A stretch of DNA of 30,390 bases from positions 1 through 30,390 of IMG/VR virus record IMGVR_UViG_3300028883_000107, one strand, 5' to 3'. Under the pieces are notes generated by a model, which did not search any database, was not told where the DNA came from, and saw only the letters and a list, made by a program, of their open reading frames with translations. Below are positions 22,822 to 29,267 of this stretch, in pieces. This stretch comes from a virus. How positions within the stretch are numbered: position 1 is the stretch's first letter; every line of letters begins with the position of its first letter. A program made the translations under genes and the position numbers.

Positions 22822-24880
22822 ACAAAAGATCTTGCAGATCGAAGTCACGAACGCTTGTCCTCATCGTTGCTCGAATTGTACGCGATTCTCGGGGCATCAT
22901 CGGAAGCCCTTCTTTATGGATCTCGAGACGGTCGAGCGGGCTCTCGATTCCGTCGCCGGCTTTCCCGGGATGGTCGGGATCATGGGGGGCGAGCCGACGA
23001 TTCATCCCGACTTCGAGAGGATCGCCGAGCTTGCCGCAAGCCGGCGGCGTCCCCGGCGGATCCCGCGGGCCCGGCTCGAACCGATAGCGGACTTCACGCA
23101 ATACCGAAGCCGATATCTCTCGAGGATCCCGGGCGTTCCCCTGGGCTTGTGGACAAGTCTCGGGGAGGGCTATTATCGGCATTTCGAAACGATTCAAGAC
23201 GTCTTCGCTTATCAGTGCATTAACACGCACGACAATCCGGGAGAACATCAAGCGATGCTGGTCGCGAGCTCGGAGCTCCCGATCCCCGCCGAAGAGAGGA
23301 AGCGGCTCATCGATCAATGTTGGGTCAATCGGTTATGGAGTGCCTCGATCACGCCGAAGGGGGCCTTCTTTTGCGAAGTCGCCGCGGCTCTCGATATGCT
23401 CTTCGACGGTCCGGGCGGATGGGAGATCTCTCCGGACTGGTGGCGGCGGCCGCCGGAATCCTGGGGCGATCAAAGGCAATGGTGCGAGCTTTGCGGGGCC
23501 GCGATGGCCGTTCCCAGGCGGCCGGCCTGGGATGGGATCGACGACGTCTCTCCGGAGAATCTCCGCCGCTTGAAGGACGTCGGCTCGCCGAAGATCAAGG
23601 CGGGGAAGATTCGGATCTTCGACGTCGCCGGATACGATCCGGCGCAATATGCGGACAAGCCGTCGGCCGAATGGTATCTTCCCCAGGGAGACAACGCGAA
23701 GCGTATCGGGACGGATCGCTCGCTCTTCCCCCGGAAGATCGAAGGTCTTCTCGTATGCGTCGGATATGCGGACTTCCTTCGCCGGACGCTTCCCGCGAAT
23801 GTGCCGCTCTTCGATCGCTTCGTCGTCGTTACGGCTTCGGAAGATTCCGATACGATCAAAGTCGCGCAAGACGCCGGCGCCGAAGTCGTCGTCTCCGACT
23901 CGTACAAAGAGCATGGCGCGGCCTTCAACAAAGGACGAATGATCAACGCCGGAGCTCGGGTCCTGGACTTCGACGATTGGGTTTTGATAGCGGATGCGGA
24001 TATCTACTTCCCGCCGGACTTTCGAAGGGCGCTTGACCGGATGATCCTCAATCCCGGGTGTCTCCATTACGCGACGCGATTCTCTCCGCCTTACGAGAGC
24101 CGGATCCCCTGGCTCGATCGATACGCCGAAGATCGCTCCCTCGTCCGAGAGCTTCGGCTCGTCGATCCGAGCTCCAATCAAAAGCCCTGGGGATATTGCC
24201 AATTATTCAACGTCCGGGCGAAGGCTCTTCGGGATCGCGGCCGGGATCTCTATTCCGAGAGATTCGCGTCCGCCGGAGGTGTCGATTATCATTTCAATTC
24301 CCTATGGCGGCCCGATCGGAAGATCCTTCTCCGGGGGCCGGCCTTCCGGCTCGTTCATATTCCGCACGGCTCCCTGGGCGTCAATTGGAATGGCCGAAGC
24401 TCGACGCCGCTTGATCCCGGATACGTTCCCGTCAAGACTCGGGGCTCCGGCTCCGGATGGCGCAATATCGGATGGATCAACCCGAGCGGTTTTCATCGGG
24501 CGGGCGCGATTCCCCGCCGCGGATTCCTTCGCTTGATCCGCTATGATACGTCCGACTTCGTTATCGTTCCCTATATGCCGGGGCGCCGGCCGGGCTCGAA
24601 TTGGATCCGCGGCCGCTTCGAATACGGGGCCCATCATGTCGGGATAGCCGTCCCGGCCTTCGAGGTCCCCGTCGAGCCTTCGAGTCGCGGTCGGATAATC
24701 ATCTATCGTCGGCGCGGCCGGGAGTTCTCCGGCTTCGGCATGGGTCATGTTATGTACGAAGACAATCGTCAAGGTTACGTTTGGGCCGGGGAAGAGATTT
24801 CCGAAACGGACTTCGACGTCGCTTGGAAGCAACGGCTAGACGAAGAGGATCTTTCTCATCTCGTCGAGGGGGCTCTATGA
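22805..24880 (+). CDS. Radical SAM enzyme fused to a GT-A glycosyltransferase
   Basis: This is a 691-residue protein. Residues 8-80 hold the radical SAM cluster motif C18-x3-C22-x2-C25 (ACPHRCSNCTRF) and GGEPT (61-65). Further cysteines C172, C190, C227 and C230 could bind an auxiliary iron-sulphur cluster, as in twitch/SPASM proteins. Residues 313-500 are a GT-A-type glycosyltransferase, with FVVVTASEDSDT, AAFNKGRMINAGA and the metal/nucleotide-sugar motif DAD (397-399) in VLIADADIYFPP. The last 150 residues are beta-rich and unassigned. It would modify a substrate by radical chemistry and attach a sugar; the substrate is unknown. The SD is weak, so translation may depend on coupling. The next gene overlaps as ATGA. 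Confidence 0.82.
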   Translation: MIPISKQKILQIEVTNACPHRCSNCTRFSGHHRKPFFMDLETVERALDSVAGFPGMVGIMGGEPTIHPDFERIAELAASRRRPRRIPRARLEPIADFTQYRSRYLSRIPGVPLGLWTSLGEGYYRHFETIQDVFAYQCINTHDNPGEHQAMLVASSELPIPAEERKRLIDQCWVNRLWSASITPKGAFFCEVAAALDMLFDGPGGWEISPDWWRRPPESWGDQRQWCELCGAAMAVPRRPAWDGIDDVSPENLRRLKDVGSPKIKAGKIRIFDVAGYDPAQYADKPSAEWYLPQGDNAKRIGTDRSLFPRKIEGLLVCVGYADFLRRTLPANVPLFDRFVVVTASEDSDTIKVAQDAGAEVVVSDSYKEHGAAFNKGRMINAGARVLDFDDWVLIADADIYFPPDFRRALDRMILNPGCLHYATRFSPPYESRIPWLDRYAEDRSLVRELRLVDPSSNQKPWGYCQLFNVRAKALRDRGRDLYSERFASAGGVDYHFNSLWRPDRKILLRGPAFRLVHIPHGSLGVNWNGRSSTPLDPGYVPVKTRGSGSGWRNIGWINPSGFHRAGAIPRRGFLRLIRYDTSDFVIVPYMPGRRPGSNWIRGRFEYGAHHVGIAVPAFEVPVEPSSRGRIIIYRRRGREFSGFGMGHVMYEDNRQGYVWAGEEISETDFDVAWKQRLDEEDLSHLVEGAL

Positions 24881-25536
24881 ATTGTCCGCTTTGCCTTTGG
24901 GATGAATGGGAAACCTTCCCGGGGAAACACGTTTCCCGGAGATATGTCGCTTGCCAGCATTGCGGGAAGGACGTCGTCCGCCTCGATCCCTTGATCTCTT
25001 TCGAGGAATCTCTCGGGATCTATGGGAAGAGTTACTTCGAAGAGATGCAAGGGACGATGGATCCCGGCCGGGCCGCGGACTTCGCCGATTACGGGCTTCT
25101 CGACTTCGAGAGCTTCGTCGAGTTCGGTCCGGGCGGGGATCAAGTCTTGAAGTGGCTCCGCGGCTTCGGGAAATACGTCGAAGGCGTCGACGTCAATCCG
25201 GCGACGATCGAGCGTCTCCGTTCCCAGGGAATCCCGGCCCATATGACGCCGCTCGAGCTCGACCGGGATCTCTTCGACGTCGCTCTTTCGTATCATTATC
25301 TCGAGCATATACGAAATCCGAGGCTCGAGCTCCGCTATCAAGCGGCGATCGCGAAGCGGATCTTCCTTCATGTTCCCGTCGGCCTGGACGAGCTCGGGAA
25401 TCGGGATCACAATTGGCTTATCTCCGCCGAGGCTCTCGCGAAGATCGCGGAGAGATTCGGAACAATCCTTCGGAGCGATATCCGGATCTATCCGGCCGGC
25501 TCGGCTCTTCAACTCTTGATCGAGGTCCGGCGTTGA
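24877..25536 (+). CDS. SAM-dependent methyltransferase with N-terminal zinc ribbon
   Basis: This is a 219-residue protein. Two knuckles, CPLC (3-6) and CQHC (26-29), make an N-terminal zinc ribbon. Residues 79-190 follow the class I methyltransferase order: motif I VEFGPGGD (81-88), an acidic residue ending strand 2 in VEGVDVNP, then LFDVALSYHYLEHI as motif IV and post-motif. The layout resembles sugar or small-molecule methyltransferases of the Methyltransf_13/23 groups that carry a zinc-binding N-terminus. ATGA and TTGA overlaps on either side couple it to the two glycosyltransferase genes, suggesting one pathway. The acceptor is unknown. Confidence 0.8.
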   Translation: MNCPLCLWDEWETFPGKHVSRRYVACQHCGKDVVRLDPLISFEESLGIYGKSYFEEMQGTMDPGRAADFADYGLLDFESFVEFGPGGDQVLKWLRGFGKYVEGVDVNPATIERLRSQGIPAHMTPLELDRDLFDVALSYHYLEHIRNPRLELRYQAAIAKRIFLHVPVGLDELGNRDHNWLISAEALAKIAERFGTILRSDIRIYPAGSALQLLIEVRR

Positions 25537-26348
25537 TCTCCGTCGTCGCTTGTCATTATCGCTTGCCGGAATACCGGCTCCGGCAATTCCTGGAATGGAA
25601 TCGGAAGCTTTTCGAGGTCTTCGGCGTCCGGACGATCATTGTCTCCGACGTTGATCGCTCCGGCTTGCCGGCCTGGGCCCGGCTCGTCGTCTATCCCGGG
25701 AAGCTCGAGATCTATTCGCCGTCCCGGGTCAGTAACTACGGGATCCGGATCGCCGGCGCGGGAATCATCTGCAAGACGGATATCGATTGCGTCTTCTCCC
25801 GATCGGCGCTCGAGGAAGTCGCCGGCGTCCGGGAAGGCCTGGGCGTCTCGCTCCCGTATCTCATGGCGATGAGCTATGACGAGCGGCCGAAGGCGATCAA
25901 GTGGGAATCGACGAAGGGGACGCTCGCTCTCGTCTTCGAAGATTGGGATCGGATCTCCGGCTATGACGAGCGACAAGCCGGATACGGGCTCGAAGACGGC
26001 GACGGCTATTGTCGGGCGATGAGGATCGCGAGAGTCCGCCGTCCGCAAGTCCCCTTTTGGCATATCGCGCACGATTCCGAGCGGGGAGCTTGTCCCCAGG
26101 CGAATCAGAATCGACGCTCCGATCACTGGCACCGAGCCGACGGCTTTTGTCCGGTCCGCCACAGGGAAAACCGGGCGGCCCGGCGGTCGGGCTTATGGTC
26201 TTCCCCTTCCTGGGGTCTTCCCGTCGACCGGCTCGGAGCCGGCGACAAGGGGCCCGGGGGCCGCGATCGACTCTCCCCCCTAGATCCGGTCCCCGGAGGC
26301 CCTTCCCGCCGGGATCCCGTTTCGGCGGCCCCGCCGGCAAGAGCATAG
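25533..26348 (+). CDS. Second GT-A type glycosyltransferase, TTG start
   Basis: This is a 271-residue protein. The TTG at 25533 overlaps the methyltransferase stop as TTGA, and ISVVACHYRLPEYRLRQFL at the very N-terminus is a normal GT-A first strand, so no residues are missing. The DxD motif is D83-I84-D85 in CKTDIDCVFS. GYDERQAGYGLEDGDGY is the usual acceptor-side ED motif region. The sequence up to about residue 210 is typical; the last 60 residues (AARRSGLWSSPSWG onwards) are Gly/Pro/Arg-rich and look like translated intergenic DNA. It probably adds a sugar to the same product as the upstream fusion enzyme. Confidence 0.78.
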   Translation: MISVVACHYRLPEYRLRQFLEWNRKLFEVFGVRTIIVSDVDRSGLPAWARLVVYPGKLEIYSPSRVSNYGIRIAGAGIICKTDIDCVFSRSALEEVAGVREGLGVSLPYLMAMSYDERPKAIKWESTKGTLALVFEDWDRISGYDERQAGYGLEDGDGYCRAMRIARVRRPQVPFWHIAHDSERGACPQANQNRRSDHWHRADGFCPVRHRENRAARRSGLWSSPSWGLPVDRLGAGDKGPGGRDRLSPLDPVPGGPSRRDPVSAAPPARA

Positions 26349-26469
26349 CTAGGGCCGCGGCTCCTGGCGCTCTCGAGGCGATCGAAATCGATTCCGGCCC
26401 ATCGGTCCGGGCCCCCCTGGCGGCCGCCTGGGGCCCTTGAAACGCGAAAGAGGCCCTATCCGGCGAAGT

Positions 26470-26484
26470 GTGCCAAAATGGCAC
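26470..26484. other. 15-bp palindrome GTGCCAAAATGGCAC
   Basis: GTGCCA and TGGCAC are perfect inverted arms around AAA. It stands out in a GC-rich region and has the size of a dimeric repressor operator, or a small hairpin. Its role is unknown. Confidence 0.4.
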
Positions 26485-26508
26485 GATGGGCCCGGGAGCC
26501 GAAAGAAC

Positions 26509-26537
26509 GGGGGCCCGGGGATCTCCCCCGGGCCCCC
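26509..26537. terminator. Bidirectional GC-rich terminator hairpin
   Basis: GGGGGCCCGGGG (26509-26520) pairs with CCCCGGGCCCCC (26526-26537) over 12 bp, with loop ATCTC. It lies between convergent transcription units, where it can stop both. No T-run is present on either side. Confidence 0.65.
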
Positions 26538-26571
26538 TGGGCCGTCCGGGCCGGCTAGATCCGGCTCGCGG

Positions 26572-26781
26572 CTAGACCTTCTCCGGGAGATCCCCGAGCT
26601 TGCGAAGGATCCGCTCTCTCGAGAGCGGGAGCTCCGCTTCCGCCGGCGGCGTCCGCTCGCCTCTTTCCCATCGGGCGAGACTGTTAGGCTTGACTCCCAG
26701 GATCCCGGCCGCTTTCGCCTGGGAGATCCCGACTCGCTTCCGGAGCCGGCGAAGGGCCGCGGCGAATTGCCGGGGAGTCAC
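26572..26781 (-). CDS. Cro/XRE-type helix-turn-helix regulator
   Basis: This is a 69-residue protein. The GTG at 26781 is preferred as start because it overlaps the upstream stop as GTGA, has GGGGG at normal SD spacing, and gives the usual N-terminus of this family, TPRQFAAALRRLRKRVGIS. An ATG at 26799 lies in frame but has no SD. The HTH is residues 18-40: SQAKAAGILGVKPNSLARWE, with the GERTPP ending typical of small XRE proteins. It is the last gene of the minus-strand operon and could bind the repeats in the 28820-29032 control region; that target is inferred. Confidence 0.8.
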   Translation of the reverse strand: MTPRQFAAALRRLRKRVGISQAKAAGILGVKPNSLARWERGERTPPAEAELPLSRERILRKLGDLPEKV

Positions 26782-27050
26782 GACCGGCCCCCGAGCCATT
26801 GACGGACGATCGGCTCGATCGCGTTTCCCATCTTGACGCCGGCGGCGACGGTCGAGCTCGAAAAGCTCCGCGATTTCAAGCCCTGGGCCCTATTCGAAAC
26901 GGCCGCGAGAGCGTTCGGATCGAGAAGGATCTTCCGCTCCCCGGGGACGCCGGGATCCTCGAAGTCGATCGTCAACTCGAAGACGGTTTGAAGGCGACGC
27001 CGGCGGCCGACGTTGCCCACGACGAATTGTCTCGCTCGTATCAGTCTCAT
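26778..27050 (-). CDS. Unknown 90-residue basic protein
   Basis: The start at 27050 has a strong SD (AAGGGGG, 3 bases before ATG); the frame is open to 27125, but that part overlaps the previous gene. The N-terminus is strand-rich (MRLIRARQFVVGNVGRRRR, then LQTVFELTIDFEDPG) and the C-terminus is helical, with a Ser-rich link (SRSFSSSTVAAG). No motif was recognised. It is coupled to the XRE gene by GTGA. Confidence 0.68.
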   Translation of the reverse strand: MRLIRARQFVVGNVGRRRRLQTVFELTIDFEDPGVPGERKILLDPNALAAVSNRAQGLKSRSFSSSTVAAGVKMGNAIEPIVRQWLGGRS

Positions 27051-27060
27051 CGGTCCCCCT

Positions 27061-27438
27061 TCACTTGAGAAGAAAAGCGGCGGCTTTGTCTCCGCCTTGA
27101 TTGGCGAGAAGTCTCTTCTCTTCAATCGTCCAGGTCCGCGAGCCGGAATCGTAGACGGTCGCGGCTCTTATGTGCGAGAGGATTCGCTCGTCTTTGACTA
27201 ATTGAGTCGCGACTCTCTCGAGATCGCCCGGCTCCCCTTCCGGGAGATCTTCGGCGATGTTTCTCAAAGCCTCGAGCATGGCTTCGACTTCGTCTTCGAT
27301 ATCCTGGAAGCCGTTCGCGAGAGCGTCCGCCTTGTCGATCGCGTTCGCGAGTTTGTCTTTCAGATCCGGCGAAGTCGAGACTCTCAGCAGGAAGGCCACA
27401 ATCGGGCCGCGATCCGGTTCAACGTTTGAGCCGTTCAT
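27061..27438 (-). CDS. Unknown 125-residue acidic helical protein
   Basis: The ATG at 27438 overlaps the upstream gene's stop (ATGA on the minus strand) and has SD AAGGGG. The protein is mainly helical and acidic, with IEDEVEAMLEALRNIAEDLP in the middle and a C-terminal IEEKRLLANQGGDKAAAFL. There is no signal peptide, membrane segment or cysteine. The family was not recognised. Its low pI and early position are compatible with a host-takeover or anti-defence protein, but nothing in the sequence proves it. Confidence 0.7.
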   Translation of the reverse strand: MNGSNVEPDRGPIVAFLLRVSTSPDLKDKLANAIDKADALANGFQDIEDEVEAMLEALRNIAEDLPEGEPGDLERVATQLVKDERILSHIRAATVYDSGSRTWTIEEKRLLANQGGDKAAAFLLK

Positions 27439-28082
27439 TCCCGGCCCCTTGCCTTGTCCGATTCCCGGCGGAAGACGACGAGAAGATCGAGGATCTCGCG
27501 GAGAGCTTGTCCGTCGTCGAGCTTGTCGAATTTCCAGCCGAGAGCGACCTTCCCGGCTTCTTCGAAGAAGCTCTCGATCGCTTTCGCGAGATCCTTCGTC
27601 TTGATCTCGAGAAGATCGGGCCCGGTCAAGTGCCGATGATCTCCCGACGATTCTTCCGAATTCGGCTCGCCGGCGAGCGGATCCGAGAAGTCAAGCCGGC
27701 GAAGAATGCGGAGCCCGTCTTTCCGATTGCCCGTCGCGACCAGGGAGCCGGGCTTGTCGTGAATCTCGACGAGCTCGACTCGAGGATTATCGAAAGCTTT
27801 CCCGGCCCTGGCGATCGCTTCGGCCGCGGGGATCTCGAGAAGCTCGGAGGTTTGCTCTCGGGATTGAGCTTGAAGAGCTCCGCTATCATTCTTCCAGTAG
27901 ACGGAGACGGAATAAGGCGGATAGCTCGGAAGCTTATCGGCGCCGTCGTCGTCGACGAGCTCAAGCGAAGAGGCTTTCGCCTTCGACTCCCTCTTGATCT
28001 TCCCGACGAGATGATCCTCGATCGATGGGGCCGGCGGCATCTCCGCCGGGGACGTCTGTTTCTTGAAGTGTCGATTTCCCAT
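27435..28082 (-). CDS. Unknown 215-residue protein
   Basis: The ATG at 28082 has SD GGGAG about 10 bases upstream. The sequence has a polar N-terminus (HFKKQTSPAEMPPAPSIEDH), a beta part (SVSVYWKNDSGALQ, then VELVEIHDKPGSLVATG) and a helical C-terminus (LLEIKTKDLAKAIESFFEEA). The tail is basic. No family was recognised. Its 5' end overlaps the preceding reading frame by about 120 nt, so either the start lies further in (for example the Met of MPPAPS) or the upstream gene's end is overprinted. Confidence 0.68.
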   Translation of the reverse strand: MGNRHFKKQTSPAEMPPAPSIEDHLVGKIKRESKAKASSLELVDDDGADKLPSYPPYSVSVYWKNDSGALQAQSREQTSELLEIPAAEAIARAGKAFDNPRVELVEIHDKPGSLVATGNRKDGLRILRRLDFSDPLAGEPNSEESSGDHRHLTGPDLLEIKTKDLAKAIESFFEEAGKVALGWKFDKLDDGQALREILDLLVVFRRESDKARGRE

Positions 28083-28275
28083 TGTCGCTTGTCTCCCTTC
28101 TCGGAATGCGGATCCGCCGGCCGTCGAGCCATACCATAGCGCGGGGATCCGTCTCTCGGAGGCTCTCGAGAAGATCGATCGCGGACGCGAGAGCCTCGCG
28201 CTTCGTCCCGATCCGTTGGGCCCACAAGGTACGCTCCCCGCGGGCCGTCTCTCTCATCTCGATTGAGTGACTCAT
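27961..28275 (-). CDS. Unknown small protein with a long overlap into the next gene
   Basis: This is a 104-residue frame starting at 28275, with a weak SD (AAGG/GGAAG). The first 65 residues look protein-like (TKREALASAIDLLESLRETD, then MVWLDGRRIRIP). The last 40 residues, Gly/Asp/Arg-rich, lie entirely over the start of the next gene in another frame and look like shadow. The N-terminal part fills an otherwise empty gap in the operon, which supports a real gene. A frame change or a very long overlap would explain the end. Function is unknown. Confidence 0.5.
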   Translation of the reverse strand: MSHSIEMRETARGERTLWAQRIGTKREALASAIDLLESLRETDPRAMVWLDGRRIRIPRRETSDNGKSTLQETDVPGGDAAGPIDRGSSRREDQEGVEGESLFA

Positions 28276-28292
28276 TCTTCCGGCCTTCTGTC

Positions 28293-28514
28293 CTAACTAT
28301 GGGGCCAATGTATAGGCCGCTTCCCATCTTCCCGGCGACATTTGGCGCAAGGACAACGGTCTTCCGCCTTCCCGTCTTCTTCGGCGCATTCGTGAACGGC
28401 ATGATAGAGACAGGCGCCGTCAATCATTTTCTTGATAATGCGGAGATCTCGAGCCGTCGTCGGTTCTTTGAAATAGATCCCTCGAAAGACTTGAATCGCC
28501 GTTTCGCGTTTCAC
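28293..28514 (-). CDS. Small Cys/His-rich protein, GTG start
   Basis: This is a 73-residue protein. The GTG at 28514 starts one base after the upstream TAG, giving VKRETAIQVFRGIYFKEP; the longer frame back to 28715 is only shadow of the previous gene. Residues 35-60 hold CLYHAVHEC and, after about 10 residues, CPCAKC, so a small zinc-binding module is likely. It lies third from the end nearest the promoter pattern of the early operon. A nucleic-acid binding or anti-defence role is possible but not shown. Confidence 0.62.
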   Translation of the reverse strand: MKRETAIQVFRGIYFKEPTTARDLRIIKKMIDGACLYHAVHECAEEDGKAEDRCPCAKCRREDGKRPIHWPHS

Positions 28515-28515
28515 G

Positions 28516-28803
28516 CTAGCAACTCCAGGCGTCTTCGATCGTCTCCCCGTTCGCGTCGGCCTCGAAGGCCGTTCCCGCGGCGAGACTCTTTCCGAGATCG
28601 AGGATCCCTTCCCATGCCTTGTTGATCGCGTCCTTCTCGCGATCGTCGAGCTTCGCTCCGATCGGCCGGACTTGCGCGATCGCGGCCCGGGCGGCGGCGA
28701 CAAGTGCGAAGGCATGGGCCCGATAGATCTCCCGCTCGATCTCTCTCTTCGTCTTCTGCAAAGGAACGACTCCGGCGACGCTTACGATCTCTTTGATTCC
28801 CAT
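28516..28803 (-). CDS. Unknown helical protein, first gene of the minus operon
   Basis: This is a 95-residue protein. The ATG at 28803 has SD AAGGGGA at 7 bases; an ATG at 28833 lies inside the leader hairpin and lacks an SD. The sequence is helical, with REIEREIYRAHAFALVAAAR and then DREKDAINKAWEGILDLGKS. There is no motif that names a family. It is preceded by a TATAAT element and an inverted repeat in the leader, so it should be the first product made from this promoter. Confidence 0.68.
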   Translation of the reverse strand: MGIKEIVSVAGVVPLQKTKREIEREIYRAHAFALVAAARAAIAQVRPIGAKLDDREKDAINKAWEGILDLGKSLAAGTAFEADANGETIEDAWSC

Positions 28804-28819
28804 CCGACTTCCCCTTCTT

Positions 28820-28843
28820 CGTCGCCGGCCCATCCCGGCGACG
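28820..28843. promoter_or_regulatory. Inverted repeat in the minus-operon leader (operator or hairpin)
   Basis: CGTCGCCGG (28820-28828) and CCGGCGACG (28835-28843) are perfect 9-bp arms around CCCATC. It falls at about +1 to +24 of the predicted minus transcript, right before the SD, so it could be a repressor site or an RNA hairpin controlling the first gene. Confidence 0.5.
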
Positions 28844-28850
28844 TTACTAT

Positions 28851-28886
28851 ATTATACCGCCGGCATAGGCGCCGCAAGCGTGAAAC
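28851..28886 (-). promoter_or_regulatory. Promoter for the minus-strand operon
   Basis: On the minus strand TATAAT (28856-28851) is a perfect -10 in a region whose AT-richness is exceptional for this DNA. The -35 is weak; TTGCGG at 15 bp or GCTTGC at 17 bp spacing are the only candidates, which would suit activator control. Confidence 0.5.
28855..28867. repeat. 13-bp direct repeat, copy 1
   Basis: TACCGCCGGCATA overlaps the minus -10 element and recurs with one change 43 bp away. It is an operator candidate. Confidence 0.5.
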
Positions 28887-28897
28887 CGGGGAAATCC

Positions 28898-28910
28898 TAC
28901 CGGCGGCATA
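28898..28910. repeat. 13-bp direct repeat, copy 2
   Basis: TACCGGCGGCATA matches 28855-28867 at 12 of 13 positions and lies on the far side of the -35 region. Confidence 0.5.
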
Positions 28911-28921
28911 TGGCCCGGCCC

Positions 28922-28948
28922 GGATTCCTCGAGGAAACCAGTCCGGCG
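28922..28948. repeat. 27-bp direct repeat with CCTCGAGG core, copy 1
   Basis: The copy begins GGATTCCTCGAGGAAA and ends AGTCCGGCG. The inner TCCTCGAGGA is palindromic, as for a dimeric regulator site. The second copy is 84 bp downstream. Confidence 0.6.
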
Positions 28949-29005
28949 AGAGGGGCCGAAAACGGGCCCGGAGTGGCCCTTCCGGGCGACAATGGGCTAG
29001 AACCG

Positions 29006-29032
29006 GGATCCCTCGAGGAAATTAGTCCGGCG
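29006..29032. repeat. 27-bp direct repeat with CCTCGAGG core, copy 2
   Basis: The copy begins GGATCCCTCGAGGAAA and ends AGTCCGGCG, with three differences from copy 1 (T to C, and CC to TT). It lies about 20 bp upstream of the -35 of the plus promoter. Confidence 0.6.
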
Positions 29033-29050
29033 GATCCTGGCGGATTCGGC

Positions 29051-29080
29051 TTGACTCCGGGCGGCCGGGGAGCTCATAAT
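29051..29080 (+). promoter_or_regulatory. Sigma-70-type promoter for the rightward genes
   Basis: TTGACT (29051-29056) and CATAAT (29075-29080) are each one base from consensus and are separated by 18 bp. The start of transcription should be near 29087, giving a 20-nt leader before the first gene. This is the clearest promoter in the window. Confidence 0.65.
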
Positions 29081-29108
29081 CCGCCCGGACGCCGACGGCG
29101 CGGGAGCA

Positions 29109-29267
29109 ATGATGGGAGATCCGAAGAGACAGGGGGCTCGCGGCTTGCCAGCTTTCGCGCTAGGCGTCCACCTTGCCGAGACGGCGACCGCGGCCCCCGT
29201 CGATTATTGGAAGGCGGAGCCGGCCGCGGACGCCGGCTCCGCCTTCCTTCGGAGGTCGAGCGAATGA
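29109..29267 (+). CDS. Unknown 52-residue protein, first rightward gene
   Basis: This short gene follows the plus promoter and has tandem ATG codons (29109 and 29112) after GCGGGAGC. It encodes KRQGARGLPAFALGVHLAET and then VDYWKAEPAADAGSAFLRRS. Its stop overlaps the next ATG as ATGA (29264-29267), strong support for a real gene despite its length. There is no membrane segment, cysteine or known motif. Confidence 0.6.
   Translation: MMGDPKRQGARGLPAFALGVHLAETATAAPVDYWKAEPAADAGSAFLRRSSE

Larger units (their letters stand above)
26349..26571. other. Convergent intergenic region
   Basis: There is no gene in these 223 nt, which separate the end of the plus-strand late genes from the end of the minus-strand operon. 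It is very GC-rich and full of short palindromes (for example GGCGGCCGCC). It holds the terminator at 26509-26537 and the AT-richer palindrome at 26470-26484, each listed separately. Confidence 0.7.

Noticed and set aside
22247-23317. A 356-codon minus-strand frame
   Set aside because: It crosses the ends of three plus-strand genes, including the radical SAM motifs, and has shadow-type composition.
26479-26495. TGGCACG as a sigma-54 promoter element
   Set aside because: The matching TTGC part at the required spacing is absent, and the element is better explained as one arm of a 15-bp palindrome.
28793-29263. Upstream part of the open frame leading into the zinc-finger gene
   Set aside because: It runs through the divergent promoter region. 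The ATGA overlap at 29264 and the short gene at 29109 give a better start.
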